A DNA stretch of 64,000 nt from Agrypnia vestita. Taxonomy: Eukaryota; Arthropoda; Insecta; Trichoptera; Phryganeidae. Below, in pieces: positions 20,599-31,327 of this stretch. The translations under genes and the position numbers were made by a program. The notes beneath the pieces were generated by a model. It saw only the letters and a list, made by a program, of their open reading frames with translations, made no database searches and was not told the DNA's origin. Location: positions 1 to 64,000 of the forward strand of contig JADDOH010024902.1 of NCBI GenBank assembly GCA_016648135.1. Reading direction: 5' to 3'. Position 1 is the first letter of the stretch. Each line of letters opens with the position of its first letter.

Positions 20599-21239
20599 CC
20601 CGATTCTGAAAATAACAATGTCTGGATCTTTAAGATCTTTATCCCAACACTTAATAAACGATAATAAAAATTAAAAATGTCCAGAGCGGATTTTGGAATT
20701 CTACGGCGCAAATACACTGAATTAAAAGATGATATAAGAAAGATTGTTTCTTACAAACGTATTCATTTCTTCATCCACAGCGTCCTGATGAAATATTCGG
20801 CAGACCGCGTATTCAAATCTTCCCATCTTAAAATTTGACAGATAACAATTTACATATTTCTCCCTTCCTCTTTATCTATCTCACGTGGAAACTTACAGAA
20901 ACAAACACCGACGTAAAGCTATGTCTCGTTTATTTTTAATTTTTATTATCGTCTATTAAGTGTTGGGATAAAGACCTTAAAGATCCAGACATAACTGTCA
21001 AATGTCAAGATGGGAAGATTTGAATACGCGGTAACGCCGAATATTTCATCAGGACGCTGTGGATGAAGAAATGAATACGTTTGTAAGAAACAATCTTTCT
21101 TATATCATCTTTTAATACAGTGTATTTGAGCCGTAGAATTCCAAATTCCGCTCTGGACATTTTTAATTTTTATTATCGTCTATTAAGTGTTGGGATAAAG
21201 ATCTTAAAGATCCAGAAATTGCTATTTTCAGAATACGGA
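20599..21239. mobile_element. Fold-back element FB1 with an extra inner end copy
   Basis: The left arm 20601-20840 runs GATTCTGAAAATAACAATG, TCTGGATCTTTAAGATCTTT, then TCTTACAAACGTATTCATTT and CGTATTCAAATCTTCCCATC. It recurs inverted at 21000-21239. The outer end word (TTAAGTGTTGGGATAAAG plus CTTAAAGATCCAGA) occurs a third time at 20955-20990, between the arms. No coding part is seen. A single-ended relative is at 46605-46680. Confidence 0.85.
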
Positions 21240-21519
21240 TGAATGTCTGTTCTGAAGCAACTATCTGTACAGTTTTTTAAGTTTAGACATTAGCAAGACT
21301 ACATATTAGAAATAAAATTTATATATTGCACGTAAGAAATAAAACACAAACAAAAAAACTATATATTAGAGATTATACTTTTAAACATTGTATATAAGGA
21401 GAAGCCAACAAAGCGGTTACCAAATGTAGGCAGACTACAAAACGAAAGCAATGTGTCATATGAGACAGCTTGAATTCCATTGCAAAACGTTTTTGTGACA
21501 ATATTAATATGGACTGTAT

Positions 21520-21765
21520 TGATATGGCTATATTAATATGGATGACACATTGGTCTCATTTTTTGTCCTACCCACACCAAAGAGCCACCTTGTTATTTCC
21601 TGCTTGAATTCTTTTAACACCTTAAGTCCCTTTACATGTAATGGCAGGTTATTGTACATTCTTGGAGCACAAAATGAGAAAAATCTCTGTCCGAACTTTG
21701 TGTTCAAAGTACAGGTCTTAAGTTTTTGTTTGCACAATTATTTAACATATAAATGTTTTGAGAAA
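21520..21765 (-). pseudogene. LINE reverse transcriptase C-terminal tail
   Basis: The minus frame reads CKQKLKTCTLNTKFGQRFFS, FCAPRMYNNLPLHVKGLKVL, KEFKQEITRWLF. The FG-R-FS--AP--(W/Y)N-LP------FK layout is the C-terminal tail of L2/CR1-type reverse transcriptases; Trp is replaced by Tyr. Sequence between 21240 and 21520 is AT-rich and probably its 3'UTR. Confidence 0.6.
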
Positions 21766-21819
21766 TAAAATAAAATATTAGCATTGTTAATAAAAAGAAA
21801 ACACTGAATAAAACCACTG

Positions 21820-22540
21820 CGTTGTATTCTAATGAAGGGACCATTAGCCCGATTTATCATATCCAGCGTGTGACGTCACAAGTCTCATCGGATCTTGTCC
21901 GCTGCAAGCGGCCAGTGCTGACAATATTAATAGTTGGTATTTCGCTTCCGGCGAAAAGATTTTTTACGCGTGAAAATAATTGTTTAGTCAGTGAAATAGA
22001 GGATTTTTTAAGAGACAATCTGACAATCTCCCAAAAGTGGATTCTTGCACGGTTGCCGAATTTTTTGTGAACTCCAACTTTATGAGCGCCGAAATTCATA
22101 TAAACTCTCAAAGTAAGTAGAATATCGCAAAGAAAGGTAGTCTCAAACTTTACAAAGTAATTTTAGTAATTTAAGTACAGCTTTCTACCGAAATACACTG
22201 ACATGGTCCTGACAGACAGTCCTGAGCTCCTCAAACTTGGTATAAAAAACACGAAAATGATATATTTTTTCGTTTGTTAAACATTTTTTGGAACCAGTTA
22301 GTAGGCAATGTTAGTAATAAAATATAATAAAATTCGGCCACCAAAATTCGGCCACGAATTTGTACCTCATATAGTCTTGCAGAAGCTGAAACAAAATCAC
22401 TTTTTTTTCAATTGGTTGAACAACTTTTTAGATTAACATTTAAAAATATATATTTTATCATTTGTATGTAGGTATCTACTTAAATAAATGAAATTAAGAG
22501 AAACACACAAATATCAAATAATAAAACTGAAAAAATTAAA
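21820..22540. other. No gene seen
   Basis: Mixed AT-rich sequence. It includes GTGTGACGTCACAAG (CRE-like palindrome at 21870) and short frames on both strands (21822-22111) without known motifs. Confidence 0.35.
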
Positions 22541-22541
22541 T

Positions 22542-22613
22542 GCTGGAACCTGGATTCGAACCACGGACCTTTGTCTTACGCGGACAACGTGATACCAATT
22601 TCACTATCCCAGC
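22542..22613 (-). tRNA. tRNA-Val-like sequence, probably not functional
   Basis: The minus strand folds as a 72-base tRNA. The acceptor is GCTGGGA with TTCCAGC (one G-T pair). The D stem is GTGA/TCAC with loop AATTGGTA, the anticodon stem is TTGTC/GACAA, and the T arm is CGTGG-TTCGAAT-CCAGG with one mismatch. An A follows the acceptor. The anticodon loop is CGCGTAA, which lacks the universal U33; the nominal anticodon is CGT. D-arm and variable-loop sequence are close to insect tRNA-Val. The missing U33 and the T-stem mismatch suggest a decayed gene or SINE head. Confidence 0.6.
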
Positions 22614-22814
22614 CACTTAATAAGTCGTCAATATTTGATAGTTATATGTTTCTCTTTGAATTATTAATTCACTTATTTATATTATTCCATTTTTATTAGG
22701 AGAGTAATCGATTGTTACGAGAATATTGTTTTGATTTTGATATTCTTTTTTTTTCTCTATTCTTTTCTATTCTATAAATATATATCAATATAATATATAA
22801 TATAGAGGGGGGGG

Positions 22815-23236
22815 TAGTATAGGGTGCACACGTAAACAAGACACCAAAGCACAAACACGTGGAAGAAATAGAGAAGTGATGGGCGGATACGGTACGCACA
22901 AGTGAGCTGTAACACACACAAACCTATGTGCGAATCGTTCTGTGTCGTTATCTTGGCAAAGTGGGGGGTCTGTTCGCACTTTCTATACAACGGTCCGGAT
23001 CATTAGTTTTACGTTTTCGTCACACGCCAAAAAGTAATAAACGGACCGTTTTTAAAACACGCAAATTTGAACATCTGTAACTCGGCCGTATTTCAAGACA
23101 TCGATTTTTTTTTGTAAATGGGATTTTCTGATGAATTTTTTGAAAAAAAAAAATGACCGCTACCTCATTGCGGCTGTAAAGAATCCTCGGCTTTTCAAAT
23201 CCCTTATTGCAAAAACTTATGGCCCACCCTATACTA
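22815..23236. mobile_element. 422-bp element with TAGTATAGGGTG ends
   Basis: TAGTATAGGGTG at 22815-22826 is exactly inverted at 23225-23236. Its right part (23060-23215: TTTGAACATCTGTAACTCGG, CCGTATTTCAAGACATCGAT, and an A-rich hairpin region) is Rep-H and recurs at 24483-24640. A G8 run adjoins the left end. No coding part is seen. Confidence 0.6.
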
Positions 23237-23299
23237 ACCAGAATTAAATCCCTGGCAAAATATACGCGTGTGAGAATACAAAATGGATTACATCATTGT

Positions 23300-23594
23300 G
23301 GTAATATTAAGAAATCATTGTAATTACGTATTCTTAAACTAGTATATACGTTATCCAGGACAGAAGAACGTACAGCCTAAGGACGAGGTTAGATGACCCA
23401 ACAGTTGACGACGAGAGATGGGATAAAGTCAGGAAGTAGAAGAAGACATTTTCATTTATTTTTTAACAAACAAACCGCATAATTAAGCATGAAATATAAA
23501 CATTTTACGAACATTATGAAGATAACATGATTGTACAATGGAATTTTTATGATAAAGAAATTATAAGTAAAGTTTATTTATTTATTTAGTACCC
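23300..23594. other. AT-rich with possible LINE fragment
   Basis: 23370-23445 reads RTRLDDPTVDDERWDKVRK on the plus strand, which could be the last residues of a LINE RT. It is too short to be sure. The rest is AT-rich. Confidence 0.3.
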
Positions 23595-23740
23595 ATTTAA
23601 AAATGTTCTCAGATTTTCACGGCGTTCATAACCATCTGTGTATAGTTTTCTGGGATATTCTGAAATGTATATGTGACCTCTCTGGCCGACGTTTCGGATC
23701 CCATTGCAGGGTCCATCACCTTGATGGAGGGGGGGGGAAG
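23595..23740 (-). repeat. PLE terminal repeat, hammerhead-like motif type 1
   Basis: The minus strand at 23684-23720 gives GTGATGG, the GGACCC...GGGATCC stem-loop, GAAAC, GTCGGCC. The first core base group is altered (GGTGATG for CTGATGA). The outer word TTCTCAGATTTTCACGGC is shared with 57805 and, inverted, with 36760. Confidence 0.65.
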
Positions 23741-24482
23741 AATTTGGATTATACTATGCCTGTCGCACTAGAAGAATCTGTGTTGAGGCCGGCGTAGCTT
23801 ACAAATTGCTTGTACAATTAATATATTTACTAGTAGATGAAGTTTCTAGTTAACAATTTCAAGTTAACTTTGCTGTTGCTATGATATATACACAAAATAA
23901 AAGACAATATCACAATTACTATACAAAAATTAGTGAATAAATTAAATACAAATACAGTTATTAAAAAGGTACAGAAAGCAGTTATTATTAAATGCATTAA
24001 ATTGTATTTGTAAGTGTAATGTATCTGCGAGTCGTTTGTCCGATGAACGAGAGTGACAGACGGCATGAAAGAAAGAGAGAGAAAATGTTATAAATCGCGA
24101 GGCGACATTTCGCGAGCGCTTCTTACCACGAAGCCCCCGACACTTAAACGTTGTACAATATTTGCTATACCGAATTATTGTCGCGGAAACATATCGTAAA
24201 CCAAATAAATATCAAGATGAAGCCAACATGATTCATTGGACTCCCGCAGCATCAAGTTTCTTCTCCTGACAGATGAGAGGGAATATTACAACTGGTGCAG
24301 CCGATTGCAGCTGTATTACAATAAGTATTGGAAGATGGCTCTGTTAGAATGCGACCAGTATAAATTGGCGTGCGAGGGAGGGCGTCCCTGTCGCGTAACA
24401 GATGTTTCCAGGGTGTAAATTTATTACACAATACATAATGTGCAGAATGTCCGGTGACCGGTGTCGTATAAATACGCTGTAA

Positions 24483-24640
24483 ATTTGAACATCTGTAACT
24501 CGGCCGTATTTCAAGATATCGAGTTTTTTTGCAAATGTGATTTTCTGAAGATTTTTTGAAAAAAAAACCACTACATCATTGAGGCTATAAAAAAATCCTC
24601 AGATTTTCAAAGCCTTTAACAGAAATTTGGTCGGGCAGCA
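24483..24640. repeat. Rep-H copy 2
   Basis: TTTGAACATCTGTAACTCGG, CCGTATTTCAAGATATCGAG and ATTTTCTGAAGATTTTTTGA repeat the right part of the 22815 element. Its terminal CACCCTATACTA is missing here. Upstream 23741-24482 is AT-rich or unplaced. Confidence 0.75.
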
Positions 24641-24854
24641 CTAAAGAAACCAAGCCGTAATGGCGACCGTTCTATCTGTCAAACTGTCAGACGGTAATAT
24701 CGGTCCATTATTTGCTTTTTCAGCTTCGCTAAACTTTTTCAGCTTCGCAAAACTTTAATACTTCATTGGCAATTGTTCTTGCACCATCTCGGACTGTTTT
24801 GGACATAATAATTCAGTGTATATTGGAACTCAAGATGTTACAGCTCACGCTCGA

Positions 24855-24960
24855 ATACGAGATTGAACTGAATGACAGGGCGAGGGGTTAACGCCGGGCG
24901 CGGGCGGGGCGGGTTTTAGTTCCAAAGTCGCCGCACGCCAGTTTACGTTGGGCAAGCAAT
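24855..24960. repeat. Rep-E copy 2
   Basis: GATTGAACTGAATGACAGGG, GGTTAACGCCGGGCGCGGGC and CGCCGCACGCCAGTTTACGT match 11535-11645. As in copy 1, a LINE-A piece adjoins it, here on its right side. Confidence 0.7.
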
Positions 24961-24964
24961 ATAA

Positions 24965-25095
24965 GCCTCAACAACCGTAGAGCATGCATGAGAAGGTATA
25001 TGAATGTAGCCGAAGCAAAAGTGGTGTGCCAGGATAGAAGAATATGGCATTTCATCCCCTCTGCCTAGTCCTGCGGAGACACCGCGTGATGTTCA
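24965..25095 (+). mobile_element. LINE-A 3' fragment
   Basis: SLNNRRACMRRYMNVAEAKV VCQDRRIWHFIPSA is readable; the 3' terminus is decayed (TAGTCCTGCGGAGACACCGC GTGATG). A further 50-base LINE-A-like scrap, CGTTCGCTCTGCCTACCTTC, lies at 25228-25278. 25280-25895 is AT-rich with no gene. Confidence 0.75.
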
Positions 25096-25894
25096 CTTAA
25101 TTAATTTTTTCGAGTAAGAGCACCTATTTTGTGTGTTCCCATATTTTAATGCATGATTTTATCGAGTATCTTATCACATTTTCTTTGGAATTTATTACCG
25201 GATTATATTCAAGACTTTGTTGGATTGCTACTCTACGTTCGCTCTGCCTACCTTCGCGGAGAAACGTCGAGATGTTATATTTAACTGGTTGGTCGTTAGA
25301 GATGCCAGATGTGTCGTCGAGTGGTCACGCTCGATTAGAGTCGGTATCTACTCGCTCCGCATACTCAATTATCGGTGACCATTTATTACACACCACTATT
25401 TATTACGGTCATCTTCAAGTATTTTATTAATTTATTTATTTATTTATACAAAGTATTCGCAAGTTCTCAGTTACAATAAATCAACAAAACAACGTAATCT
25501 TGAAATATTCAACTGGAGCTCAATTAATAACGACTCGTATACCAATATGATTTCAAATCTTAAACGCTAATCTAACCAACGGTATGAGAGAAAAAGGAGC
25601 AATAAACCAAAAAAGTGAGAAACAAAGTATGAAAAGCAATAATTACGTAATAATAAATATCAACAATATTAAGTTTTAGTTAGTTTTTATCTTCTTATAG
25701 TATAATCCCTGCATCCAAATATCATCGCCTTTAGTACAATAGTAGCTATTAAAAAAGACGGAGTTTTTATGTTTGAATTTCATCTCTACATTAATTAGTT
25801 ATCAGTTGTAAATTAGCGTCGCGTTTAATCTAAAATTAAACTAAAATTATCTAAAAAAGATTATTTTTACTTTGACGCAGTACGTACAATATAT

Positions 25895-26063
25895 ATTTTA
25901 AGGCTTCAACAGGCCATGAGATCCAATTGCAGAAGTGAAAAATATTACAAAACACCCAGGTTTAAGTAGTAAACCACACAGATTGATTGTGACCTCACCG
26001 GGAATGGAACCCGGATCCCTCGGTGTGGAAAACTGGTGTCATGCCCACTGGGCTACGAGGGCC
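25895..26063 (-). repeat. SINE-like repeat with tRNA-like head
   Basis: On the minus strand 26063-25992 has a tRNA-like layout: GTAGCCCAGTGGGCATGACA (D-arm, A-box-like) and a perfect T arm CCGGG-TTCCATT-CCCGG (B box). The acceptor stem does not pair well. Body words CTTCAACAGGCCA and CAAAACACCCA recur at 54855-54915, so the sequence is dispersed. A Pol III SINE origin is the likely reading. Confidence 0.5.
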
Positions 26064-26142
26064 GCGATGTGAATGAACTCACCGTTTTTGTCAATACAAA
26101 TGACTATTTGTATTGTGTTTGCGTTGGCGTATAGATACATAT

Positions 26143-26372
26143 TTAATTTGTATCGAAACGAATGAATTTTTTCCATCGATATCAAGTTACTGTAATGATA
26201 GTCCAACGTAAAAAAATAAGTCAGAAATATTGAAAAAAAAATGCAAACTGTGATGTCGCATATCCCCATAATTACTGATATTAGATCATGATAGCTTGAA
26301 CATTTCTTATCATTAAGGCCGGAATATAGTCCTGCGAGGTAATTAATGTTTTCAAAATAACCCTGTACAGGT
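26143..26372 (+). mobile_element. PAL-G half element
   Basis: CGAATGAATTTTTTCCATCG through AAGTTACTGTAATGATAGTC, GATATTAGATCATGATAGC and CCTGCGAGGTAATTAATG to AATAACCCTG is the right half of the PAL-G palindrome. The left half is missing. Confidence 0.7.
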
Positions 26373-26905
26373 AGTTAATTATGTATTTTACAATATTTTA
26401 AAAAAGTATTTTTTAATTTGATTTATTCAGGTAGGTATCAGCTATTAAGTCAATTAAGATTAAGACTGGCCACACATCTACCTATAGATTCTATCGAGTC
26501 AGAGAATATTTATTTAATATAAATCAACAATATTTGATAAGAGGAACACCATCTTTGGTTGGATATGCTTTAAGGGTGTTGAATAAGGAAGTACATAGCA
26601 CTATCAATAATAATATAATAACAAGAACATGGCAAGTAAGTATCCTATAAGTATTCACGAAATTAAGATGCGGTAGGTAGGTGGTGTGTATAAAAAAAGC
26701 ACAGCGTTCGAATGACAGCTGATTTAACCATAGATGTAATATTTTCTGTGGTTCGTATTGTAAGCATAACCTACAGAATCTCTGTGTATGTTATTATAAT
26801 AACCTATAATACTAAATTTTGAAGCATTTGACCAAACACTGCTGAGGGGTATATCTATTTTTATATATATCTACGCTGCTTGTATATCTATTTTTTTTTC
26901 ACAGA
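26373..26905. other. Unplaced AT-rich sequence
   Basis: One plus frame near 26535-26640 reads RGTPSLVGYALRVLNKEVHS, which may be a retroelement scrap. No other signal is seen. Confidence 0.25.
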
Positions 26906-26909
26906 TAAA

Positions 26910-27379
26910 TATAAATAATAATAACGATTATTGGCGAAGAATTTTATATATTAATACATTTTCGAATCAAATTTCAAAACATGTACCGAAAAATATTAGA
27001 CCTGCATTTTATACAAATAATAATATAGGAAAACTCCTCATAAATTCAAAAGATAAAGATAATATATTTAACAAATAATAATATATTCAACGATTGTACA
27101 GCGTTTTATATTGGAAAAACCGATCGAAATTTCAATGTAAGAGTAAAAGAGCATTTGAGATGTCTGAATAATCATGGATTTTCTGAATTTTCAAATCATT
27201 TATTGGAAAATGATCACGGTTTTGATAAAAAATTAGGACTTTCTATTTTACACATAAATAATTTTGGTCTGAAATTTAATAATTTAGAATCATTAGAAAT
27301 TAGTAAAGCATGTAATAGTAATATTACTAATAATCAATTAAATTTAAATACTAGCCCAATTGATTTTTTTTTTCAATAA
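26910..27379 (+). pseudogene. PLE GIY-YIG endonuclease remnant
   Basis: A first frame reads SNQISKHVPKNIRPAFYTNN NIGKLLINSKDKDN and stops at 27076. The next gives DCTAFYIGKTDRNFNVRVKE, HLRCLNNHGFSEFSNHLLEN, DHGFDKKLGLSILHINNFGL and ends at 27379. FYIGKTDRNFNVRVKEH is the YIG half and the catalytic Arg-containing helix of GIY-YIG nucleases as found at the C-terminus of Penelope-like elements. The GIY strand and the cysteine motif are lost. The hammerhead-like motif at 27488 follows about 110 bases downstream. Confidence 0.78.
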
Positions 27380-27483
27380 TTGTGAGTAATCAAGAACTTC
27401 AGCAATAATATTTGAAAATAATTTTTCAAATTATTTAAAAAACAAAATACATTATTCATTTTGATATTTTGACATTTATAAAA

Positions 27484-27530
27484 CACCCTGACGACGAAGG
27501 CTTTTCCGAAACATGTTGGTGTAGTAAATA
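27484..27530 (+). ncRNA. Hammerhead-like motif type 4, PLE-linked
   Basis: CTGACGA at 27488-27494, a CGAAGGCTTTTC segment and CGAAACATGTTGG. The core words fit the hammerhead pattern CTGANGA...GAAA, but the stem between them is weak. The related copy at 59256-59289 has a better stem. No activity is implied. Confidence 0.35.
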
Positions 27531-27544
27531 AAATATAAGTAGAT

Positions 27545-27915
27545 GCATAGTAAAGAATGAAGATATTAGGAATGAATATAAAGCTGACCTTAGCATAATT
27601 CATAGAATTAAAACAGGGTCGCTCAGGTGGTTTGGGCATGTTGAGCGAATGAATGAGGAAAAAAAATGGTAAGAAAGATATATAATGCAAGTGCTGACGG
27701 CGCCAGAAAGATAAGGCGACCGCGGAAGACGTGGCACGACCAGATTAACCAGATACTGGAAGATGGTCCCGTTAGAAGCCTCAACAACCGTCGAGCTTGC
27801 ATGCGAAGACGTATGTGGATGAGGCGAGAATTGTGTGTCAGGGCAGGAGAGTGTGGCGCTCTATCCTCTCTGCCTACCCCCACGGGGAAACGGCGTGATG
27901 GTAAGTAAGTAAGAT
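27545..27915 (+). pseudogene. LINE-A fragment, best-preserved 3' region
   Basis: VKNEDIRNEYKADLSIIHRI, KTGSLRWFGHVERMNEEKKW, a shift, then RKIYNASADGARKIRRPRK, TWHDQINQILEDGPVRSLNN, RRACMRRRMWMRRELCVRAG. It ends CCCCCACGGGGAAACGGCGT GATGG and a (GTAA)3 tail. A run of six A (27658-27664) causes the shift. Confidence 0.88.
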
Positions 27916-28074
27916 ACATACAAATAATACAAAATAATATCTTAATTTGATATATAAAATGCCAATGTGGGTAAATATACCCCGCTTTTCGAGAGCTTTC
28001 CAGTGTTGTCATTGCAAAAAAAAACCATCATAAAACGCTAGCCGAAATGCCATGGAAATGCGAACTAGGTAGAC

Positions 28075-28345
28075 ACGTGACAATCAACCTCGGATTTAGG
28101 CAAGACGGGGCATTCTCGAGCGGGCGCGGTGACACCCGTCCCCCGCGGAATGCGGGGCATCCCGCCTGGTATTAATGCCGCGTTCCTGGGGTGCTGTGCC
28201 GGGGCCGCATAAATCACGGGGCCCTCTTGAAAGACGGATTTGTCCGCCGGGCCCCCCCGAAGGGCACTTGAGGCCCGCAGCCCGCGCTGGGGCCGCTTTA
28301 AAAAACACCAAAATGGAATACCTCGAATCAAGTGGTCGGTTGTGT
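28075..28345. other. GC-rich unique island
   Basis: CGGGCGCGGTGACACCCGTC, CCCGCGGAATGCGGGGCATC and CCGGGGCCGCATAAATCACG. It has overlapping open frames on both strands with low-complexity products. It has no relative in the window. Confidence 0.4.
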
Positions 28346-28464
28346 GATTGCTTTTGAAGAATTTCAGTCATCTGTCTGAGCGTAATGATTGTCGATAATG
28401 CGCGTTTCACATTTGACTTGTAATATGGAAAACATTAATAATTTTATTTATTTATTTATTTATT

Positions 28465-28772
28465 TAGACAATCCTATAAAAACCTATAGAATCTGACCAC
28501 AACAAGGCTAGCTAATGTTTTCCACTCCTATTGTGCACTCCGCGAAAACACATAATTCTTTCAGGGACTCACAAACTATTATAGTACTCAATTTTAATTC
28601 CACTTCTTGTATGCCACCTAGTGAATAAGTAATAGTAAATAAGTTTTTTCTTTTCTAGCAGTAAGTTGTCTTGTAAGATAATAATTTCTCTGTGTAAAGC
28701 GCCCTTGAGGTGAGTATTCGCGAAAACGGCGCTATACAAATTATCCAATTATTATTATTATTATTATTATTA
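28465..28772 (+). mobile_element. LINE-J (L2-like) 3'UTR with (ATT)n tail
   Basis: ACAATCCTATAAAAACCTAT through GTGCACTCCGCGAAAACACA to GTAAAGCGCCCTTGAGGTGA, GGCGCTATACAAATTAT and (ATT)7. GCGCC and GGCGC can pair as a 3' hairpin, the usual end of L2-type elements. It is nearly the reverse complement of 29645-29930. Confidence 0.8.
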
Positions 28773-28775
28773 ACC

Positions 28776-29214
28776 TCGCAGGACTGTATTCCTGCCTGAT
28801 TTTGACCCGAACATGTTCAAGCGGCCGTGACCTAATATCATTGGTAAGGGAGTTGTGCCAAGCATTTTTTTTTCAGCATTTCCGACTCATTTTTTACAAA
28901 ACGTAAAATAATCAGTACAGTAACTTACATTGATTACGAAAAATTCATTCGTTTCAATACAAGTTAAACAAAATGATAAAAACCCTGAAGAAATTCTAAT
29001 TGGAATTCGAAGGTTATTAAATGGAATGAATTTTTCATATTCGATTTAAATTACTGTAATATTATTACAACGTTTTAAAAAAAATGCAAATTTTGATGTC
29101 GCATATCTCCACAACTACTGATGGTTTATGGTCATGGTTGCTTGAACATTTTCGACTCATAATCAAGGCAGGAATATAGTCCTGCGAGAATATTAATGTT
29201 TTCCAAATAACCCT
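28776..29214. mobile_element. PAL-G palindromic element, full copy
   Basis: The left arm (CTCGCAGGACTGTATTCCTG, ACATGTTCAAGCGGCCGTGA) and the right arm (TCATGGTTGCTTGAACATTT, GGCAGGAATATAGTCCTGCG) are inverted copies. They extend inward to ACAGTAACTTACATTGATTA on the left and AAATTACTGTAATATTATTA on the right. The right end is AATAACCCTG. It has no coding part. Confidence 0.75.
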
Positions 29215-29644
29215 GTTTGTTTAGGTACAGGCGCGGAATATTGAAGGATGTGGGAGGATTCTCCTCGAATTTTGAGTTTCGCTGGGGCAGCTGCCCAAAT
29301 ATCTCAGTAGATATTTTAAATGCTCGAAGGGGGCTCTTGCGCAAGGAATGATTAAAATATTGCTAACCACTCGCTTGCAAGGAATATTAACAACTATAGT
29401 CAGGGTTGTCCCTGTATGGGCAAACGCCGGCCGCGCGACGCGTGAACACATAATATTAAGAATTTACCGTAATTACATTGTATTCCATGGAAGATAATAA
29501 TTGTTTGTCATAGATAAATAAACAGACAACATGAATTTTTTTGTTTATTTTTATCGTGATCAGATTTTTTATAAATCTTTTAAATGCGTAAAAGTTTTTT
29601 TACGCGCGATCACTGTTCCACATTTTTAGACATAATAATAATAA
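29215..29644. other. No gene seen
   Basis: The left part (29220-29450) is slightly richer in GC (CGCCGGCCGCGCGACGCGTG at 29426), the rest is AT-rich. Short frames lack known motifs. Confidence 0.35.
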
Positions 29645-30110
29645 TATTTGGATAGTTTATATAGCGCCGTTTTCACGAATACTCACCTCAAGGGCGCTTT
29701 ACACAGAAAATTATCTTAGAAAACAACTTACCGCTAAAAAAACTTATTTACTATTACTTATTCACTAGGTGGCATGCAAAAAATGGAATTAACGTTTAAT
29801 ACTATAATAGTTGAGAGTGCCTGAAAGAATTAGGTGTTTTCGCGTAGTGCACACTAGGAGTGGAAAACATTAGCTAGTGTTGTTGTGGTAAGATTCTATA
29901 GGTTTTTATAGGAACGTCTAAATAGATGCGTCTTAAGTTGTTTTTTGAACTGTGGTAAGCTGTCTGTTTGTCTCAGTTTATTAGATAGTTTGTTCCATAA
30001 CTTTGGTCCAGCCACCGCGAAAGCACGATCACCGAAATTAGTTTTGTGGACGCGATTTACTTTGACATGACATGACAACATTGAGAGATCTCCGCGGGAA
30101 GTCCTGTATT
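29645..30110 (-). pseudogene. LINE-J (L2-like) C-terminus and 3'UTR
   Basis: The minus frame from 30081 reads HVKVNRVHKTNFGDRAFAVA, GPKLWNKLSNKLRQTDSLPQ, FKKQLKTHLFRRSYKNL then stop. FGDRAF-VAGPKLWN-LP--LR plus FK--LKTHLF is the conserved tail of L2-type reverse transcriptases. The 3'UTR matches 28465-28772 inverted, ending in TAGCGCCGTTTTC, GGGCGCTTTACAC and an (AAT)n run at 29632-29648. Confidence 0.85.
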
Positions 30111-30287
30111 TTGGATCGGGGCAGGCAGGTGGCTAATACATTATACAAATATATCTGCGTTGATTGGATATACGAGTACCTATGACTTACTTATATTTGT
30201 AAAAATTAAACAAATAATTGGAATTATTCAAAACAGCAAAACAATATCCTCATTTTTAGCTTTAAAGATTTTTAACAAACTCAGTAA

Positions 30288-30782
30288 CCATGACGCCGTT
30301 TCTCCGCAGGGGTAGGCAGAGATGATATAATGCCATATTCTTCTATCTTGGCATACCACTTTTGCTTCGGCTACATTCATACATCGTCTCATGCAAGCTT
30401 TACGGTTGTTCAGGCTTTTAACAGAGCCACCCTCCAAAATTTGTAGCATCTAATCATGCCAGATGTTTCGCGGACGCCCTCTATTCCTGTTGCCTTCAAC
30501 ACTCGCCGCATATATTTTCTTAACCATCCTTTCCTCGCTCATACGTTTTACATGACCAAACTATCTCAACACTTCTTTATTCTGTCTACCACACTACAGC
30601 CAGCATTACATTCAATTCTAATTTGTTCATTCCTTGCTCTATCAACCAAATATTTTCCACACAAACGCCTTAGTGATCGCATTTCCACCGCATTCAGTCT
30701 ATTTTCACTCCTTTTTTGCCAATTCCAGGCTTCGCTTCCATACATCAGAGTTGTCACTAGAACGCCATTATGTAACCAATAA
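30288..30782 (-). pseudogene. LINE-A, long antisense copy (GTTA subtype)
   Basis: The minus strand reads TTLMYGSEAWNWQKRSENRL, NAVEMRSLRRLCGKYLVDRA, RNEQIRIECNAGCSVVDRIK, then in other frames RKYMRRVLKATGIEGVR, LQILEGGSVKSLNNRKACMR and RCMNVAEAKVV. It ends TGCGGAGAAACGGCGTCATG GTTACT. It is truncated upstream near 30780. A further LINE-A-like antisense scrap (CTTCCCGCAGGGGCAGGAAG) lies at 30785-30905. Confidence 0.85.
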
Positions 30783-31084
30783 ACTAAACTACTTCCCGCA
30801 GGGGCAGGAAGAGAGGGTAGAACGCATTCTGTACTGACAGACCACTCATGTCTCGTCCACTTTCATACAACTTCTCTTTTTGCATTTTGAAGCTTTTGAA
30901 AGAGCCGCGTTTATATGAATAAGTAATATATGATTTAAATGAATAAGACAGATTTTTGCGAACGCACTTCGGATCCTGCGTATGCATGCAATCATAGAGT
31001 TTTTCTACCATTTATGTTAACAGAAATAATTGCTAGCGGAGCTGACACAAAATACTTAAACACGTTTAAATATTAACAGGAGTT

Positions 31085-31195
31085 ACGTGGCACGGCCAGA
31101 TACTGGAAGCCTCAACAACCGTCGAGCTTACAGTAGAGTGTGGCGCTCTATCGCCTCTGCTTACCCACGGGGAAACGGCGCAATGGTATGTAAGT
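31085..31195 (+). mobile_element. LINE-A 3' scrap with inner deletions
   Basis: ACGTGGCACGGCCAGATACT, GGAAGCCTCAACAACCGTCG then AGAGTGTGGCGCTCTATCGC and CCCACGGGGAAACGGCGCAA TGG. Most of the middle is missing. Confidence 0.75.
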
Positions 31196-31327
31196 TACAT
31201 ATTTTGGTATTCCCGTTAATGTTACGCAGATTGCAGACTTTTAAGAATCAGGAGTTAACCGGACGAAACAGTTGCAGTCGGTCTCAGGCGCATGTTAGGG
31301 CCGGTTGTATCAACTTGTATTATAGTT

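Noticed and set aside
21870..21885. Functional CRE at TGACGTCA
   Set aside because: A single 8-base palindrome in AT-rich sequence without other promoter signs is expected by chance in 64 kb.
28065..28410. Overlapping 60-104-codon frames in the GC island
   Set aside because: Open on three frames at once because stops are rare in G/C-rich sequence.
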